Position numbers and translations under genes: made by a program. Below, in pieces: positions 30,380 through 42,282 of a stretch of 64,000 nucleotides of DNA. A model generated the notes under the pieces. It was not told the DNA's origin, did not search any database, and saw nothing but the letters and a program-made list of their open reading frames with translations. The DNA comes from Apodemus sylvaticus (lineage: Eukaryota; Chordata; Mammalia; Rodentia; Muridae). The stretch spans positions 5,874,027-5,938,026 of the forward strand of contig NC_067491.1 in NCBI RefSeq assembly GCF_947179515.1. The letters run 5' to 3'. Position 1 is the first letter of the stretch; the number at the start of each line of letters is the position of its first letter.

Positions 30380-30992
30380 CAGAGATGGAGATAGGCTCTT
30401 TCTGTGCAGTGCTGGGTAGCCTGAAACTCACTTTGTAGAACAGGCTTCAAGTCACAGAGATCTGGCTTGCTCTGCTTCCTGAGTGTCATGAGACAGGAGC
30501 ATGCCAGTGAATGTGAATGGCTTAAACTTTAAGTTATTCTCCACTGGTTAAAATAAGCCAATTCAAGCCAGAATAAATTGTATATATAGGAAAGTTCCTT
30601 GGGAAGCTCTCTCAGGCCTGCAAGTTCACTAAGCCCCAAGGAAGGAAGCCAGGGAAGCCGTCATGGGAAGGGAGGCTGGAGAGAGAATCTTTTTTTTTTA
30701 AAAATTTATTTATGTATTTGTCTGCCCTATCGGCATGTACACCTGTGTGCCAGAAGAGGGCGTCAGACCCCAATATAGATGGTTGTGAGCCACCATGTGC
30801 TGCTGGGGATTGAACTCGGGATCACTGGAAGAGCGGCCATTGCTTTTAACCACTGGGCGAAAGAGAATCTTTTATAAGCATTGCCTGTCAATAAAAAAGA
30901 TGATGGCCAATAAGCTGAGGCAGGAAATAGGAGGTGGGACACTGACAGGAAGTGAGAGGATTCTGGGAAATAGTGAGAGAATAAAAGGAGAT

Positions 30993-31032
<40 letters not shown>
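30380..31032. repeat. Old B1 (-), B2 (-), GT tract
   Basis: 30380-30510 is an old reverse B1 and 30693-30862 a reverse B2. 30993-31032 is (GT)20-like. The sequence between 30511 and 30692 has no recognised feature. Confidence 0.5.
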
Positions 31033-31033
<1 letters not shown>

Positions 31034-32142
31034 GTGTGTGAGAGAGACAGAGACAGAGAGAGGGTTAGAGAAGAAAGAAGCAGAATTGAAGGAGAGGTAA
31101 CTAACCATGTAGAAGACAGAATGGTTTGAATGGGTTAAATAACTTATGAGCTAGTCAGAGAATGAGCTGAAACATGTGGCTAAAGCATTTATTATTAAAT
31201 AATTAGTTTCAGAGTTATTATTCTGGTAGGAGGGTCTGGGAAAGAAGAAAAATGATTTTAAATTTTTTTTAATATAAGAGAAAAGCACATGTGTAGAGAG
31301 AAGGAAAAGTGGGGGTGGGGGGAGAAAAGGAGGCTCAAGAGGAAGAGAGACAGAGAGACAGAGAGGCCCCAAAATGTCTGGACTATACAGGAAAGAACTT
31401 CTGGGGGGGGGACAGCCCAGCCCCTGGGCTGGAGAGTTCAGGGTTGGAGTGGGCAGGGTATGCCAGGTAGGGGACTGAGGGATGCTGGGAGAACCTGGAG
31501 GCCACCTGGAGTGGCCCAGGGTCTGAAACCAAACAGGAACAATGTGTAAATTAGGCTTACAACGTGCTACACCAATTTTTTTTTTTTTTTTAACAACGAG
31601 AAGAAAGGAGTTGAAGCATTTAATCCCAGCATTTGGGAAACAAGCAAGTGTATCTCTGTGAGTTCAAGGCCAAGCTGGTCTACATAAAGAACTCCAGACC
31701 ATCTAGTGAGACCTATTTCAAAAAGGGCTTGGGGGGGGGGGGGCATTGAGGAGAGAAAGTAGACAAAGGAGTTTGCTGTCTTAGGGTTTTACTGCTATGA
31801 ACAGACACCATGGCCAGGGCAGCTCTTATGAGGACAACATTTAATCAATCGGGGCTGGCTTACAGGTTCAGAGGTTCAGTCTGTTATCAAGGTAGGAGCA
31901 TGGCAGCATGCCAGCAGCCATGGTACAGGAGGAGCTGAGAGTTCAAGAACTTGTTTTGAAGGCAAACAGGAGAAGACTGCCTCTTAGGCAGCTAGGACTA
32001 GGGTCTTAAAGCCCAGGCACAGAGAGACACTTCCTCCACCAAGGCCACACCCACTCTACCAAGGCCACACCCACTCTACCAAGGCCACACCTCCAAATAG
32101 TGTCCCTCCCTGGGCCAAGAATATTCAAACTATCACATCTGC
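31033..32142. repeat. Purine-rich DNA, B1, medium-copy rodent repeat (-)
   Basis: 31033-31610 is GA-rich with no gene seen. 31612-31730 is a diverged B1. 31775-32142 is the reverse orientation of the family at 24575 (agggttttactgctatgaac, aaggccacacccactctacc repeated). Confidence 0.5.
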
Positions 32143-32724
32143 CTTTGTCGCTTAGGGAAAAGTAGTTAGATTTGTGTGGATCTACCATTCCCAGGAGAGA
32201 AAACTGATCAGAAGCCAAGCGCTGTGAGTCTCTCAGGATATAAAATAGAACAACAGTTTACCAAAGGATGCTCAGCTGTTTGCTGAGCCTTGCTGTTTGC
32301 TGGACCCCCTTGGCAGCCAGATGTGGCTCATAGAGAGGCTGTGACCACAGTGCTGGAGGACCAGCTCTGGTCACAGGCATGGCAGCAGCAGACCTCCCGG
32401 AAGAGGTCCGACGGCTCATGGGAAAGGACTGGATGGTGAGGGGCTACAAGGAGAAACGTTCTTCATCCTCGCCGCTGTACTCAGCACAGCCATTTTGATG
32501 AAGATGTGTTTGTGATATTCTTGTCCTTGTTAACATTTTTGAAGTATCTCCTTAGCCACCTAAGACCAACTGGAATTCCCTTAGAACAGATGGTGGTGGG
32601 CCTTCAGAGATCTTGCCTACCCTCTTTAGAAAGAGTCCGTTATACAATACTACCCAGGAGCATCTTGGAAGAGTTAAAGCGGCAGTTAAGGAACTTAAAG
32701 GAAAGTACCGTGCACGGGTGATGT

Positions 32725-33108
32725 CTTGGTAAGGTTACCACTATCACTGTGATGAAACACCATGACCAGAAGCAGCTTGGGGAGAAAAGGGTCATCTGGC
32801 TTATATGTCCTGAACCACAGTCCACCATGGGAAGCCAAGGTAGGAACTCAAACCAGGCAGAAATCTAGAGGCAGGAGCTGACACAGAGACCACGGACAAG
32901 TGCTGCTTATAGAATCTAGGACCACTAGCTCAGGGATGGCCCCACTCACCATGGGCCGGGTCCTCACCCATCAATCATCAATGAAATCAATTAAGATAAA
33001 TGCCTTACAGGCTTGCCTACAGCCTGATATTGTGGAGATATTTTCTCAGTTGATCCTACCTTGTGTCAAATTGACATGGAGTCAGCCAGCATGGGCAGAA
33101 AAGGATGT
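32725..33108 (+). repeat. Rodent medium-copy repeat, second copy
   Basis: It matches the element at 12028-12440 (gatgaaacaccatgaccaga, cttgtgtcaaattgacatgg). Confidence 0.5.
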
Positions 33109-33202
33109 TCCCAGAATCAATAAGATTATTAGATAATATCCCAGTGATACAAATGGGATACCTTCCTATAAATTGAGGTCAAGCTTTTATTTGGGTTTTG
33201 TT

Positions 33203-33355
33203 TTGTTTTGTTTTTTTCGAGACAGGGTTTCTCTGTGTAGCCCTGGCTGTCCTGGAACTCACTCTGTAGACCAGGCTGGCCTCGAACTCAGAAACCTGCC
33301 TGTCTCTGCCTCCCAAGTGCTGGAATTAAAGGCGTGCGCCACCATTGCCTGGCGA
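33203..33355 (-). repeat. B1 SINE
   Basis: Reverse B1 with a TTTTG-rich head and cgagacagggtttctctgtg. Confidence 0.5.
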
Positions 33356-34269
33356 GGCCAAACTTAAACACCAGGAGTAGATGGCAAGATCTACTATTGG
33401 AGACACTGAATTCTTTGTCTATAGGGCACAGGGAAGCCCAGCTGGGAATGGCCAGGGTGTATCTTCTCTGCCAGCTGGCTGTCACAGTGCCAAAAGGCTC
33501 TATGCATTCTCTGGGGGTGTAATTGTTACCAACCGTTCTGCTCAGGTACAGATCCTGTGTTCTGTGTTACCAACATACCAGGGAAGATGTGCCCACTGGA
33601 GCAACAGTGGTGTAACTAAGTGCTTTCCTAAAGGAGGGAATTCAGCTTTGGTGCCCTAGTTAGGCAAAGATCTGAGGCTGAAACTTTCGGCCTTCTCAGA
33701 GGGAAACTTTCCTTTCCCCTAGTGGCCACTAAAGAGAGTCACAATGTACCAAGCTTTGAGACTGCGAAGTGGCCCAATTGTTCATTGGTAAATGCCGGGG
33801 AAACAATCGCACATCTGTATCATCCCTTCCAAGACTCAGGCAGCATCACAGAAGAGAGGCAAAACAGGATCTAAGTCCAAGGAAGGATGGGGTGTTGTGT
33901 GACTATTTCCTCTGAAGGGAGGAGGGAGGCTCCTAAGACCGGAAGTTCATAAAACTTACAAGATTCAGGGATCGCAGAAAGTTCTGACGCCTCCAGCTGC
34001 TCAAATGGTTCTTTAAGCCTTTAACAAGAGCTGCAGGGCAAGAGAGCATTTTGTTGAGCTGCTGCAACATGGGCAGGAGAGGAGAGATGTGGCTTCACCT
34101 GGGGATGGGCCTTTGGTGACACGACTTGCTTGGAGTTATTTATACTCCTGTGGTAATCCTCACGCCAGCTCCTTCTGTTTGCTGTTTATATCTCACCAGA
34201 AAAGTCACACAGCAGGACAGATCCTTCCCGTCCCCTTACAGACAAATGGTGGATCTCTTTTCTCTGGAC
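33356..34269 (+). other. Interval without recognised features
   Basis: About 900 bp with a 92-codon frame at 33381-33659 that shows no domain I recognise. No SINE is seen and no gene is supported. Confidence 0.5.
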
Positions 34270-34271
34270 TT

Positions 34272-34314
<43 letters not shown>

Positions 34315-34480
34315 AGGCAGGGTCTTAATGTGCATCTCTGGCTGGCCTAGAACTCCCTATGTAGACCAGGCTGGACTTGAACTCAAAGATCCACTTGACT
34401 CTGCTTCTGTGTGAGATCCATCCAACTCTGCTTCTGTGTGCTGGAAATGAAGGTGTATGTTACCACCGCGTGCACAGCCG
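34270..34480 (-). repeat. B1 SINE with very long T run
   Basis: A run of about 43 T residues (34270-34312), the complement of the A tail, precedes a diverged reverse B1 (gaggcagggtcttaatgtgc, tagaccaggctggacttgaa). A roughly 25-bp internal duplication (gatccacttgactctgcttc / gatccatccaactctgcttc) is visible. Confidence 0.5.
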
Positions 34481-34719
34481 AACTTATTTTCTTACAAGCT
34501 GATTCTCCAGAAGCAAGCTGCAACTTCCTGTCCTGGGACTAGCTAACCCCTACTCTTTCTGCTGTGTACAGTGTTTCTAGAGTCGTCCTCAGTCAGAATG
34601 TGCCCAATGCACCTAACCTCACGGACCAAGCCGGCTCAGTCAGTCAACTGGGTCTCAAGGGAGGGAGGGAGACCAGAAAAGAAAAAGACAATTAGACAGC
34701 ATTACAAGATGACTCCAGC

Positions 34720-34990
34720 CAGTGCTGAGGCTAAAGTGGGTTCATTTTCTTCAGCCTGCTTTTATACCATTCTAAGTATGTGAAAAGAATAAGGTCAGTT
34801 CTAAGGCATAAACAAAGTAGTTAAGGAACAATGCATAAACACAGATCCCATGATTACTGTATTATGTTTTAACAAGACCCATCAAGATACAAAGAATACA
34901 TTCCTCAGATGTACTCACCTTGAGCCTACTTTCTTGCCCTAACCCAAAGTCAAATTCCTAGAAGGCGGCTCGGCTCCCAAAGCTCTACAC
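34720..34990 (-). repeat. LTR-like repeat, copy 2 (inverted)
   Basis: The inverted partner of 29430-29720 (ttaacaagacccatcaagat, cttgagcctactttcttgcc). Identity over the shared part is roughly four in five by eye. Confidence 0.5.
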
Positions 34991-35111
34991 ACTCCACCTT
35001 ATCTCTTGATGTATCTATGGTTTCTTCGATGTTTATCTGTCCTTTCTTCTTCCCCACCTCAAGTCAGGTTTCCAGAACCAAGCAGTTCAGGATAAGACAA
35101 GATTCCTGGCA

Positions 35112-35222
35112 ACTAGAGTTACAGGGGGTTATGAGCCACTGTGTAGATGCTAGGAACTGAACCCAGATCGTCTAGAAGAGCAGTTAGTGCTCTTAACTGT
35201 TGAGCCATCTCTCTAGCTCTAT
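35112..35222 (-). repeat. B2/B3 fragment
   Basis: A reverse fragment (gttatgagccactgtgtaga ... gagccatctctctagctct). Confidence 0.5.
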
Positions 35223-35567
35223 TTTAACTAAAATAAATAAATAATTACATTTATTTATTGTGTACGTGGAGGTCAGAATACAACTGTGGGAGTTGGCTCT
35301 CTCCTTCCCTCAGGTAGGTTCTGGGGGTGGGGCTTGGGTCAGCAGGCCTAGCTGCCTAAGCATTTACAGAGAAGCCTCTCAACAGGGCTACATGGGCCTC
35401 TTAGATGGTGCTCTGTTCCAGTGTTCTGCTCCAGGGCCTTTGCTTGTTCTGAGAAAAGTCACTCAGGACCACAGAGTCTACAGCAATACTTAAACCTGTG
35501 TCCCCAGCCCAGATTACTCTGCTAAATATTGGGCCCAAATGTCCAGTCTCCTGGTGGTGCCCTTTTC

Positions 35568-35968
35568 TGTTGAGGTATTTTTCCAACTCATTTATCTGGT
35601 AAAAGAAATCTCAACTCAGTCAATACCAGTACAAGCTAGAAGCCTAGACTGGGCAGATCTCCCACTACACGACTCTATTCCCATCTGTTTTCCCATACAA
35701 CTTGTGGTTTCTCCAGGCCACGAGCTTCTGTCCATCCTCTTCTTTGATCCTGTTGCTCCTCCCACTTCCCATCAATTCTTTTCTCCTCCCCCAAACCCTC
35801 AGCTCCTCCCCCTTCCTCCTGCCCAATCATTGGCTCTAGCCTTTATTTGAAGAGTTAAGGTGGGGAGAAGGTTCACCGGGCACCTGTATATGTGATTAAC
35901 TCCTCATCTGCAGCCCCTCCCAGGAGTGGAATTAGCATCAAAATACAAGCCCAGGGCTCTCCACAACA
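35568..35968 (-). repeat. ERV 3' LTR
   Basis: On the + strand it begins tgttgaggtattt and ends ctccacaaca, giving TG...CA ends in both directions. It contains cctttatttgaag (AATAAAGG on the coding strand). To its right, the minus strand reads a purine-rich acagaaagggtgaag, a likely polypurine tract. Confidence 0.5.
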
Positions 35969-38399
35969 CTTCACCCTTTCTGTCCAATTAAAAGACTCTT
36001 TTATTTCAGACATCAATTGAGCTCAATTATTACCATTTTGTAATTTATTACATACAGGATAGACCTAACACCCAGTCCATCAATTTTTATCAATTAAATA
36101 GTACCTCTGTCATCTATCTGAACTTTAAAGGATTAAAATTCTAAACCTGACTCATATCCTGGTTTTGGATTGTATGCCATCTGAAAACCATCCTCTCAAA
36201 TCTGTATCATCTTTCTAAATGCTTAACAGCGTGGACTGGCTATGAAGCTAATAGTCTTCAGCCCTGTCAGAAATCCAAGAATGACTAGTATGAGAAGCAC
36301 AAAATAGAGCTTCTAAAACTTAGCCAGTTTATAGAGACCGCTGATCACCTGGACAGGCCTTATACTTCAAAACGTTGGAGCATCAGTCTTCAGCCTTTTG
36401 GCCCAGGATCATCTGACAGACCTTGGTAATGCAGAATTTTGAAGGGCTGATTACTCTGTCTTGGCAGACATTATCAGTGGACTATTCCACATAGTGTGTT
36501 CTTTTTTTTGGACAGTATGTGTCTGTAGATGAAATGAGGCAATTCTTGCCTGGTGACTGTCTTACCACAACTGAAGCAACTCCACTGATGCTCAATTTCT
36601 TCTTTGAATTCAAGAAAGGGGTGCTGTCAGGAGCAGGCAGGTCTCCAGTCAAATGATCTTTAATAAAGAAATGTCAATAAACATCATATTCTGTGGACTT
36701 CTGATGCCTTTGAAGACCATCTATCTACCTAAAGCATCTCTGAACTGCTAAGTCATTTCTAATTGAAATAAATCAGGAACGCCCTTTTAATTAACTCACA
36801 ACCACAAGTTTGCTATCTGGCCCTTAACTTGTATTGCTATATCACCTAAAAACACTTTATACTAGCAGTTATAGAAGGACTGGGTCTAAGCCCTGTATTC
36901 TTAAATGTGTTATATAGGCACAATGCCTATATGGGAGTAACAATATTAATCCTAGTTTTATATTAATAATAAATGTTTACCAATGAAAACCTTAAATTTA
37001 CATCAAATCAATTCTGAACCAATATAAGAGATTGTAACTTCAACTTCATATCAATTATAAAGACTTCTACCAATGTAAGATCTATGATATTACTATATTC
37101 CTATACTATACTATTTCTTTTCCACCCCATCCCCTTTACCTAGAAGGGGTAAGAAGGAAGGATAGAGAAGAGGAAAGGTAGAAATCCCTGAGTTTAAGTT
37201 CTTTAGTTCCCTCCCTGTCCAAAGCTACATTTGTAAAGTATCCCTAAAATGACAACGTATCTATAATTCCTAAAATAACCAGAACCATCCACCCCACATG
37301 AGGAACTGGGATGATGATTGTCTTCTGTCTGCTTCCAGCTGAACTGGGGTGAAGAATTCCCATATGGGGGCCCAAAGGGAAATAGGAAAATTGGCTTGTC
37401 AAAGGAGAGCTAGCTGGCATTATTTGTCTTCCGGTCATTATGTGCTGAGAAAGTTCATTGCTCAGCTGACATCTTGACTATGACATTCTGGGGTTTTTTG
37501 TTTTTGGTTTTTTGTTTTGTTTTGGTTTTTGGAGACAGGGTTTCTCTGTGCAGTCCTGGCTGGCCTTGAACTCAGAAATCTGCCTGCTTCTGTCTCTCAA
37601 GTGCTGGCATTAAAGGCATGTACCACCACTGCCCGGCAACCATGACATTCTGAAAGGCTGGATAGGCAAGTAAAGTTCCAGAAGCAAATCCTTCAAAGAA
37701 TCAGCTTTGATGTAGTTGTAGAGTCAAGCACAAAGCTGGAATGGAAGGCCCCAGAATCTCAGCATCCCAGAGTGTGGATCTTTCCAGGGCTGTCTTTCTC
37801 TTCTTTCATCCTGTAATATACAAAACTTAAAAGCAACATGTAGTTCTGTAAAGACATTCACATGGTGCATGAAGTGTGTACAGATTGGCCAATGAAGATC
37901 AATAAAGAAAGATGACTGATTTTCCTCAGGTTAACTTGATCACATAGTCAAACTACAATGTAACTTTGTATACATGACCTGGTAAAGGATGGTATGTAAT
38001 AACAAGCCATTAGAAATCTGTACCCAATAAGTGTTATTGGCTGTGTATAAACATCTTAGTCTCAGCTGGTTCCAGAGCTGTCTCCATATACAGAGACATA
38101 AACATCACCAAATATACATCACCTATTTTGTTGATTGTGTTAGTCTCCCTTTTCTGCTCTGTCGCCAAGGTCTTCAGGAGGTCTCCCTTTGTCATGTCTG
38201 ATTTTTATCAACTTGGAAGGAACCAACAGCTATTATTTTCCTGTGGAAACATAGGCATATCCCCTCCCCCAGAATAGCACATTTCCCATTCTCCATTCTG
38301 ATGTCAGAATATCATTAATGTAAACAGGCTGACTTAGTTCAATAGTTCTTTCCACAATCTAATGTCTTTCAGTAGCTGTGGTGTTTTGTTCATTAGCAT
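35969..38399 (-). other. ERV interior, no recognised product
   Basis: AT-rich provirus interior between integrase and 3' LTR, where envelope would lie. I recognise no envelope motif and no frame above about 65 codons. A reverse B1 sits at 37493-37637. Confidence 0.5.
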
Positions 38400-39200
38400 T
38401 TAAAAAATTTAAGGCTAATAAAGCACTATGTAATCTATCCTTGTGGGTTCTTGTTGACCCTTTTTTCCCTATTAAGCATCTCCTTTAGAGTTCGATTGAA
38501 TCTTTCCACAATTGCTTGTCCTGTAGGATTGTGTGGTATGCCTTTAACATATTTTATATTATATATTTAAAAAACTGCTTCATCTTATTAGAGATATACT
38601 CCAGCCCATTGTCCATTTTAATTTGTGCTGGTATTCCCATAATAGCCATAACTTCTTGGGTTTTTTTTTTGTTGTTGTTGTTTTTGTTGTTGTTGTTGCT
38701 GGTTTTTTTTTTTTTTTTTTTTTTGAGACAGGGTTTCTCTGTGTAGTCCTGGCTGTCCTGGAACTCACTCTGTAGACCAGGCTGGCCTCAAACTCAGAAA
38801 TCCACCTGCCTCTGCCTCCCAAGTGCTGGGATTAAAGGCGTGTGCCACCACTGCCCGGCTTTTTGTTTTGTTTTATGGCCATAACTTCTAACAAGTGTGT
38901 AACTACAGAATCAGCCTTTTCTGATGGTAATGCAGTTGCCCTTGAAATCCTGAATATGTGTCTGCAGTATAGTGCACATGTTCCAGTTTGCCAAACTCTG
39001 TAAAATGGAACACATTCATTTGCCAAATGTCATTTCTTTGGGTACCCTTAGGGTTAGTTCCCATAGGCAATGGAGTCTGGTTATATAATGAGCAAGTGGG
39101 GCATTGCATCACAATTTCCTTGGCTTGTTGCCAAGTGAGAGGGAATTCTTTCTTTAAATCTTTGGTGTTAACATGGTGTTTTTTATGGAATTCTGAAGCC
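38400..39200 (-). pseudogene. ERV integrase remnant
   Basis: The minus strand shows the zinc-binding CPTC (about 39100), then WQMNVFHF, where the usual catalytic aspartate of WQxD reads N. Further left it shows TGQAIVERFNRTLK (about 38490-38530). A reverse B1 (38657-38862) interrupts the core. It once encoded provirus integration; it is non-functional here. Confidence 0.5.
38657..38862 (-). repeat. B1 SINE within ERV
   Basis: A reverse B1 with T/GTT-rich head. The flanks cataacttctt and ccataacttcta look like its target duplication, so it landed after the provirus. Confidence 0.5.
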
Positions 39201-39381
39201 TCTAGTACACTTCCTGTCAGCAGTTGGTCAATTTCATTATTACCTTGTGTCAGAGGGCGTGGCAGACCTACCTGGGAGCTTATGTGTGTTGTATATAGTG
39301 GATAACTCCTATTTCTGATTATTTGTTAAAGCTGAATAAATAAGAAGTCAGTTCAGAATCATCCTGTATAAGTTCAGCAGT

Positions 39382-40170
39382 CTATATGTGTAACACAACC
39401 CCTTCTGCATATTGAGAATCAGTTACTATATTAAGAGACTCTTGAAAATCTGACAACACCATGATTATTGCATATAATTCAGATTTTTGAACTGACTTAT
39501 AGGGACTCTCAGCCATCTTACTCACATCTTCTGATTTATATCCTGCCTTTCCTGATTTACTGGCATCAATGTAAAATGTAAGGGCTCCAGATACTGGAGT
39601 TTTCTTTATAATTTGAGGGAGAATCCAATAAGTTCTTTTTATGAACTGAAGCCGCCTTCTTTTAGGGTATCTGTTGTTAATCTCTCCCAAAAAGTTTCTG
39701 CATGCTCTTTGCCAATGCATCTTGTGCTCATAGTGAGACAATTTCTGTGTTAGCAAAAGGTACCACAATTTCAGCTGGATCCATTCCGACTAATTGTCAA
39801 AGTCTCATTTTTCCTTTAAGTATCAATTCAGAGACTTTCTCAATGTAGGTTTTAAATTTCTTGCACTGTTTATGTGCTAAAAATATCCATTCTAAGATAT
39901 AATCTTCCCTCTGCAAAAGAATTCCTGTAGGGGAATGAGTAGAAAGTAAGATAACTAAGATGCAGGCCATCTTTGGATCAACACGATCTAGATGTGTATC
40001 CTGCAATTTCCTTTCTACCAAAGTAAACTTCTCAGCCTCAGCTGATAGTTTCCTTGGACTATTTAAATCCTTATCACCTTGTATGGTTTGAAATAAATAG
40101 CTTAGTTCTTGAGTGGCCAAGCAATCGCAGGCTGCATCCAGTTGATATCTCCCAGTAGCTTCGGAAAATC
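39382..40170 (-). pseudogene. ERV pol remnant: RT thumb and RNase H
   Basis: From about 40170 leftward the minus strand encodes LLGDINW-like and GDKDLNSPR segments typical of the retroviral RT thumb/connection. An RNase H segment follows (FYIDASKSGKAGY, with ELYAI and TDSQYA further on) at 39382-39768. The fingers and palm with the catalytic YxDD, and the protease, are missing upstream. Confidence 0.5.
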
Positions 40171-40181
40171 TTTAAGGGTCC

Positions 40182-40938
40182 TTAATTGGCCTTGCATTCA
40201 GTATTCACATTCTCAGAAGCTAAAGACTCAATCATTGCCTTCCGTGCTGTGGAATCTGATATACCCCTTTTCACAGCTGAGGTTAGTCTTTGTAAAAAGT
40301 CAGGGAAGGTTTCTTGTGGACCTTGTATGACTTGAGTAAATGGTTCAAGTCTTTTCCCTGATTTTGCAACTTTGCCGCAGGCCTTTAAAGCTGACAATCC
40401 AAGGCTAGAGTTTCTTCGTCATATACACCCTGCACCTCTGCTACAGCAAAGCAACCCTCACCACGCAGTCGGTCTGTGGAAATCTCTCTACCCCTGGCTC
40501 TATTTTGTCGTGCTATCTCCCTTGCCCCATCTCTCCACCATGCTACCCACTGTTGGCAGTAGCTCCCATTAGCAGTAGAACCCATTAGCAGCAGTTCTAG
40601 TCTTGCTCTCGCCATATCCTTCCAGTCCTGGGGATTATTCTATTTTTAATAGCCCAAGAAGTCAGGATTTGCTTTACATATGGCGAATGCACACCAAAAT
40701 TAGTGACACTTTCCTTAAATTTTCTCAGCTCTAACACATCCACAGGTTGCCATTTGAATTCCTGATAACCCTCTGGATGATCATCATCTGGAGGTCTTTT
40801 TTCTATATTGACTGGATAGACTAAAGTTTGTTTTCTAAAAACCTTTGGTTGGCTTTCTCTACTTTTATCTTCTGTCTCTACCTGAGTATTTTCCTTAATT
40901 GAAATTTTAAATTCCTCCCTTAAGGTCTGTGTCCACAC
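40182..40938 (-). pseudogene. ERV gag remnant (capsid region)
   Basis: Two overlapping minus-strand frames (40597-40938 and 40182-40615) carry the start of capsid (QPVDVLELRKFKES) and the major-homology-like segment (IQGPQETFPDFLQRL). They end near ENVNTECKA. The frame changes between them, and nucleocapsid is absent. Structural protein of a retrovirus-like particle; defective here. Confidence 0.5.
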
Positions 40939-41174
40939 TTCATATTTCTTCTTTTGTCACTCTTCCTGTTCCTTGAGTTCCTGTATTTTCTGTTCAAGGT
41001 TCTGCCTCCACATTTTGCTCTTTTCTTTATATTGCAGTTCTGATAGTCTGCTGTCCATTTTATTTTGATTGATTAATTTGAAAAGGTTATTCTCCAAGTC
41101 TAGCTTCCAAACCTCATTATTCTCTCTCTGCTGCTCAGTCTGTGAGCTGCTGCATCCTTTGTTCTAGCGTCTTT

Positions 41175-41230
<56 letters not shown>

Positions 41231-41700
41231 TTTTGGTTTTTTGGATTCGGTTTTTTTGAGACAGGGCTTCTCTGTGTAGACCTAGCTGTCTGTAATCTCT
41301 TTACTAAGGCAAGGAATTTTTTGTCTAGGGCCCTGTCTTTTGAGAGGACATAGTAAATCAAGAGAATAAGTATTGCAATACCAGTAAATAAGGTGACTTT
41401 TTCCTCTAAATTCATCCCTGTCAAACCATTCAAAATATTATCACATAAAGCCAAAAAGACATTTATTGTTTTTCTCATCTTTAAGTATCAAGATGTTATA
41501 TATCTCTTTTATATCAATGAATTACTTGGTCCGGAACCCTTTGTACCTTTGTCTCCCGATTTATTCTCAGGGAGGGGCCTCTCTGCTGTTCCCTGTAGGC
41601 CTCCAATCCATACTGCTGTAGCCTATATAGCTGTCCAAGCAGTATTCGGGGCTTGGGGGGGGGGCAGTGAAATTTTTATCTCAGCTATGTTAAGTTCTAA
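40939..41700 (-). other. ERV leader/5' gag region with TTTC tract
   Basis: Contains a (TTTC)n microsatellite (41171-41232) next to a B1-like scrap (gagacagggcttctctgtgt). A short minus-strand frame (41478 leftward) has a hydrophobic stretch. Matrix homology was not recognised. Confidence 0.5.
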
Positions 41701-41708
41701 GTAATAAA

Positions 41709-41718
41709 TTGGGCGCCA
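41709..41718 (-). other. ERV primer-binding site remnant (tRNA-Lys type)
   Basis: On the minus strand TGGCGCCCAA follows the LTR end after three bases. This is the start of a lysine-tRNA primer-binding site as in ERVK elements; the bases beyond it no longer match well. Confidence 0.5.
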
Positions 41719-41721
41719 TTT

Positions 41722-42282
41722 TGTTGAGGTATTTTCCCAACCCAATTACCTGGTAAAAGAAATCTCAACTCATTCAATATCAATGCAAGCTATACACCTA
41801 GATTGGGCAAATCTCCCACTACACTACTCTATTCCTAGCTATGTTATCCCATAGAACTTGCGGTTTCTCCAGGCCACTTCTCCATCCTCTCCTTCCATCC
41901 TCTGTAGCTCCTCCCCCTTCCCCCCCCACATCCTTTTCTCCTCCCCCAAACTCTCAGCTCCTCCCCCTTCCTGCTGCCCTATCATTGGCTCTAGCCTTTA
42001 TTTGAAGAGTTAAGGTGGGGAGAAGGTCTCACAGGGCACCTGTATACATGATTAACCCCTAGTCTGCTGCCCCTTCCAGGAGTCGAATTAGCATAAAAAA
42101 CCAAGCCCAGGGCCAGGCGGTGGTTGCGACGCCTTTAATCTCAGCACTTGGAAGGCAGAGGCAGGCAGATTTCTGAGTTCGAGGCCAGCCTGGTCTACAG
42201 AGTGAGTTCCAGGACAGCCAGGGCTACACAGAGAAACCCTGTCTCGAAAAAACAAAAAGCAAGCCTAGGGCTATTCACAGCA
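41722..42282 (-). repeat. ERV 5' LTR interrupted by a B1
   Basis: The same LTR as at 35568, split by a + strand B1 (42113-42260). The B1 is flanked by aagcccaggg (42103-42112) and aagcctaggg (42261-42270), its target duplication. Without the B1, the LTR is about 400 bp, like its partner. Confidence 0.5.

Noticed and set aside
35969..38399. Possible ERV envelope gene
   Set aside because: No envelope motif and no frame above about 65 codons was found, so envelope is not called.
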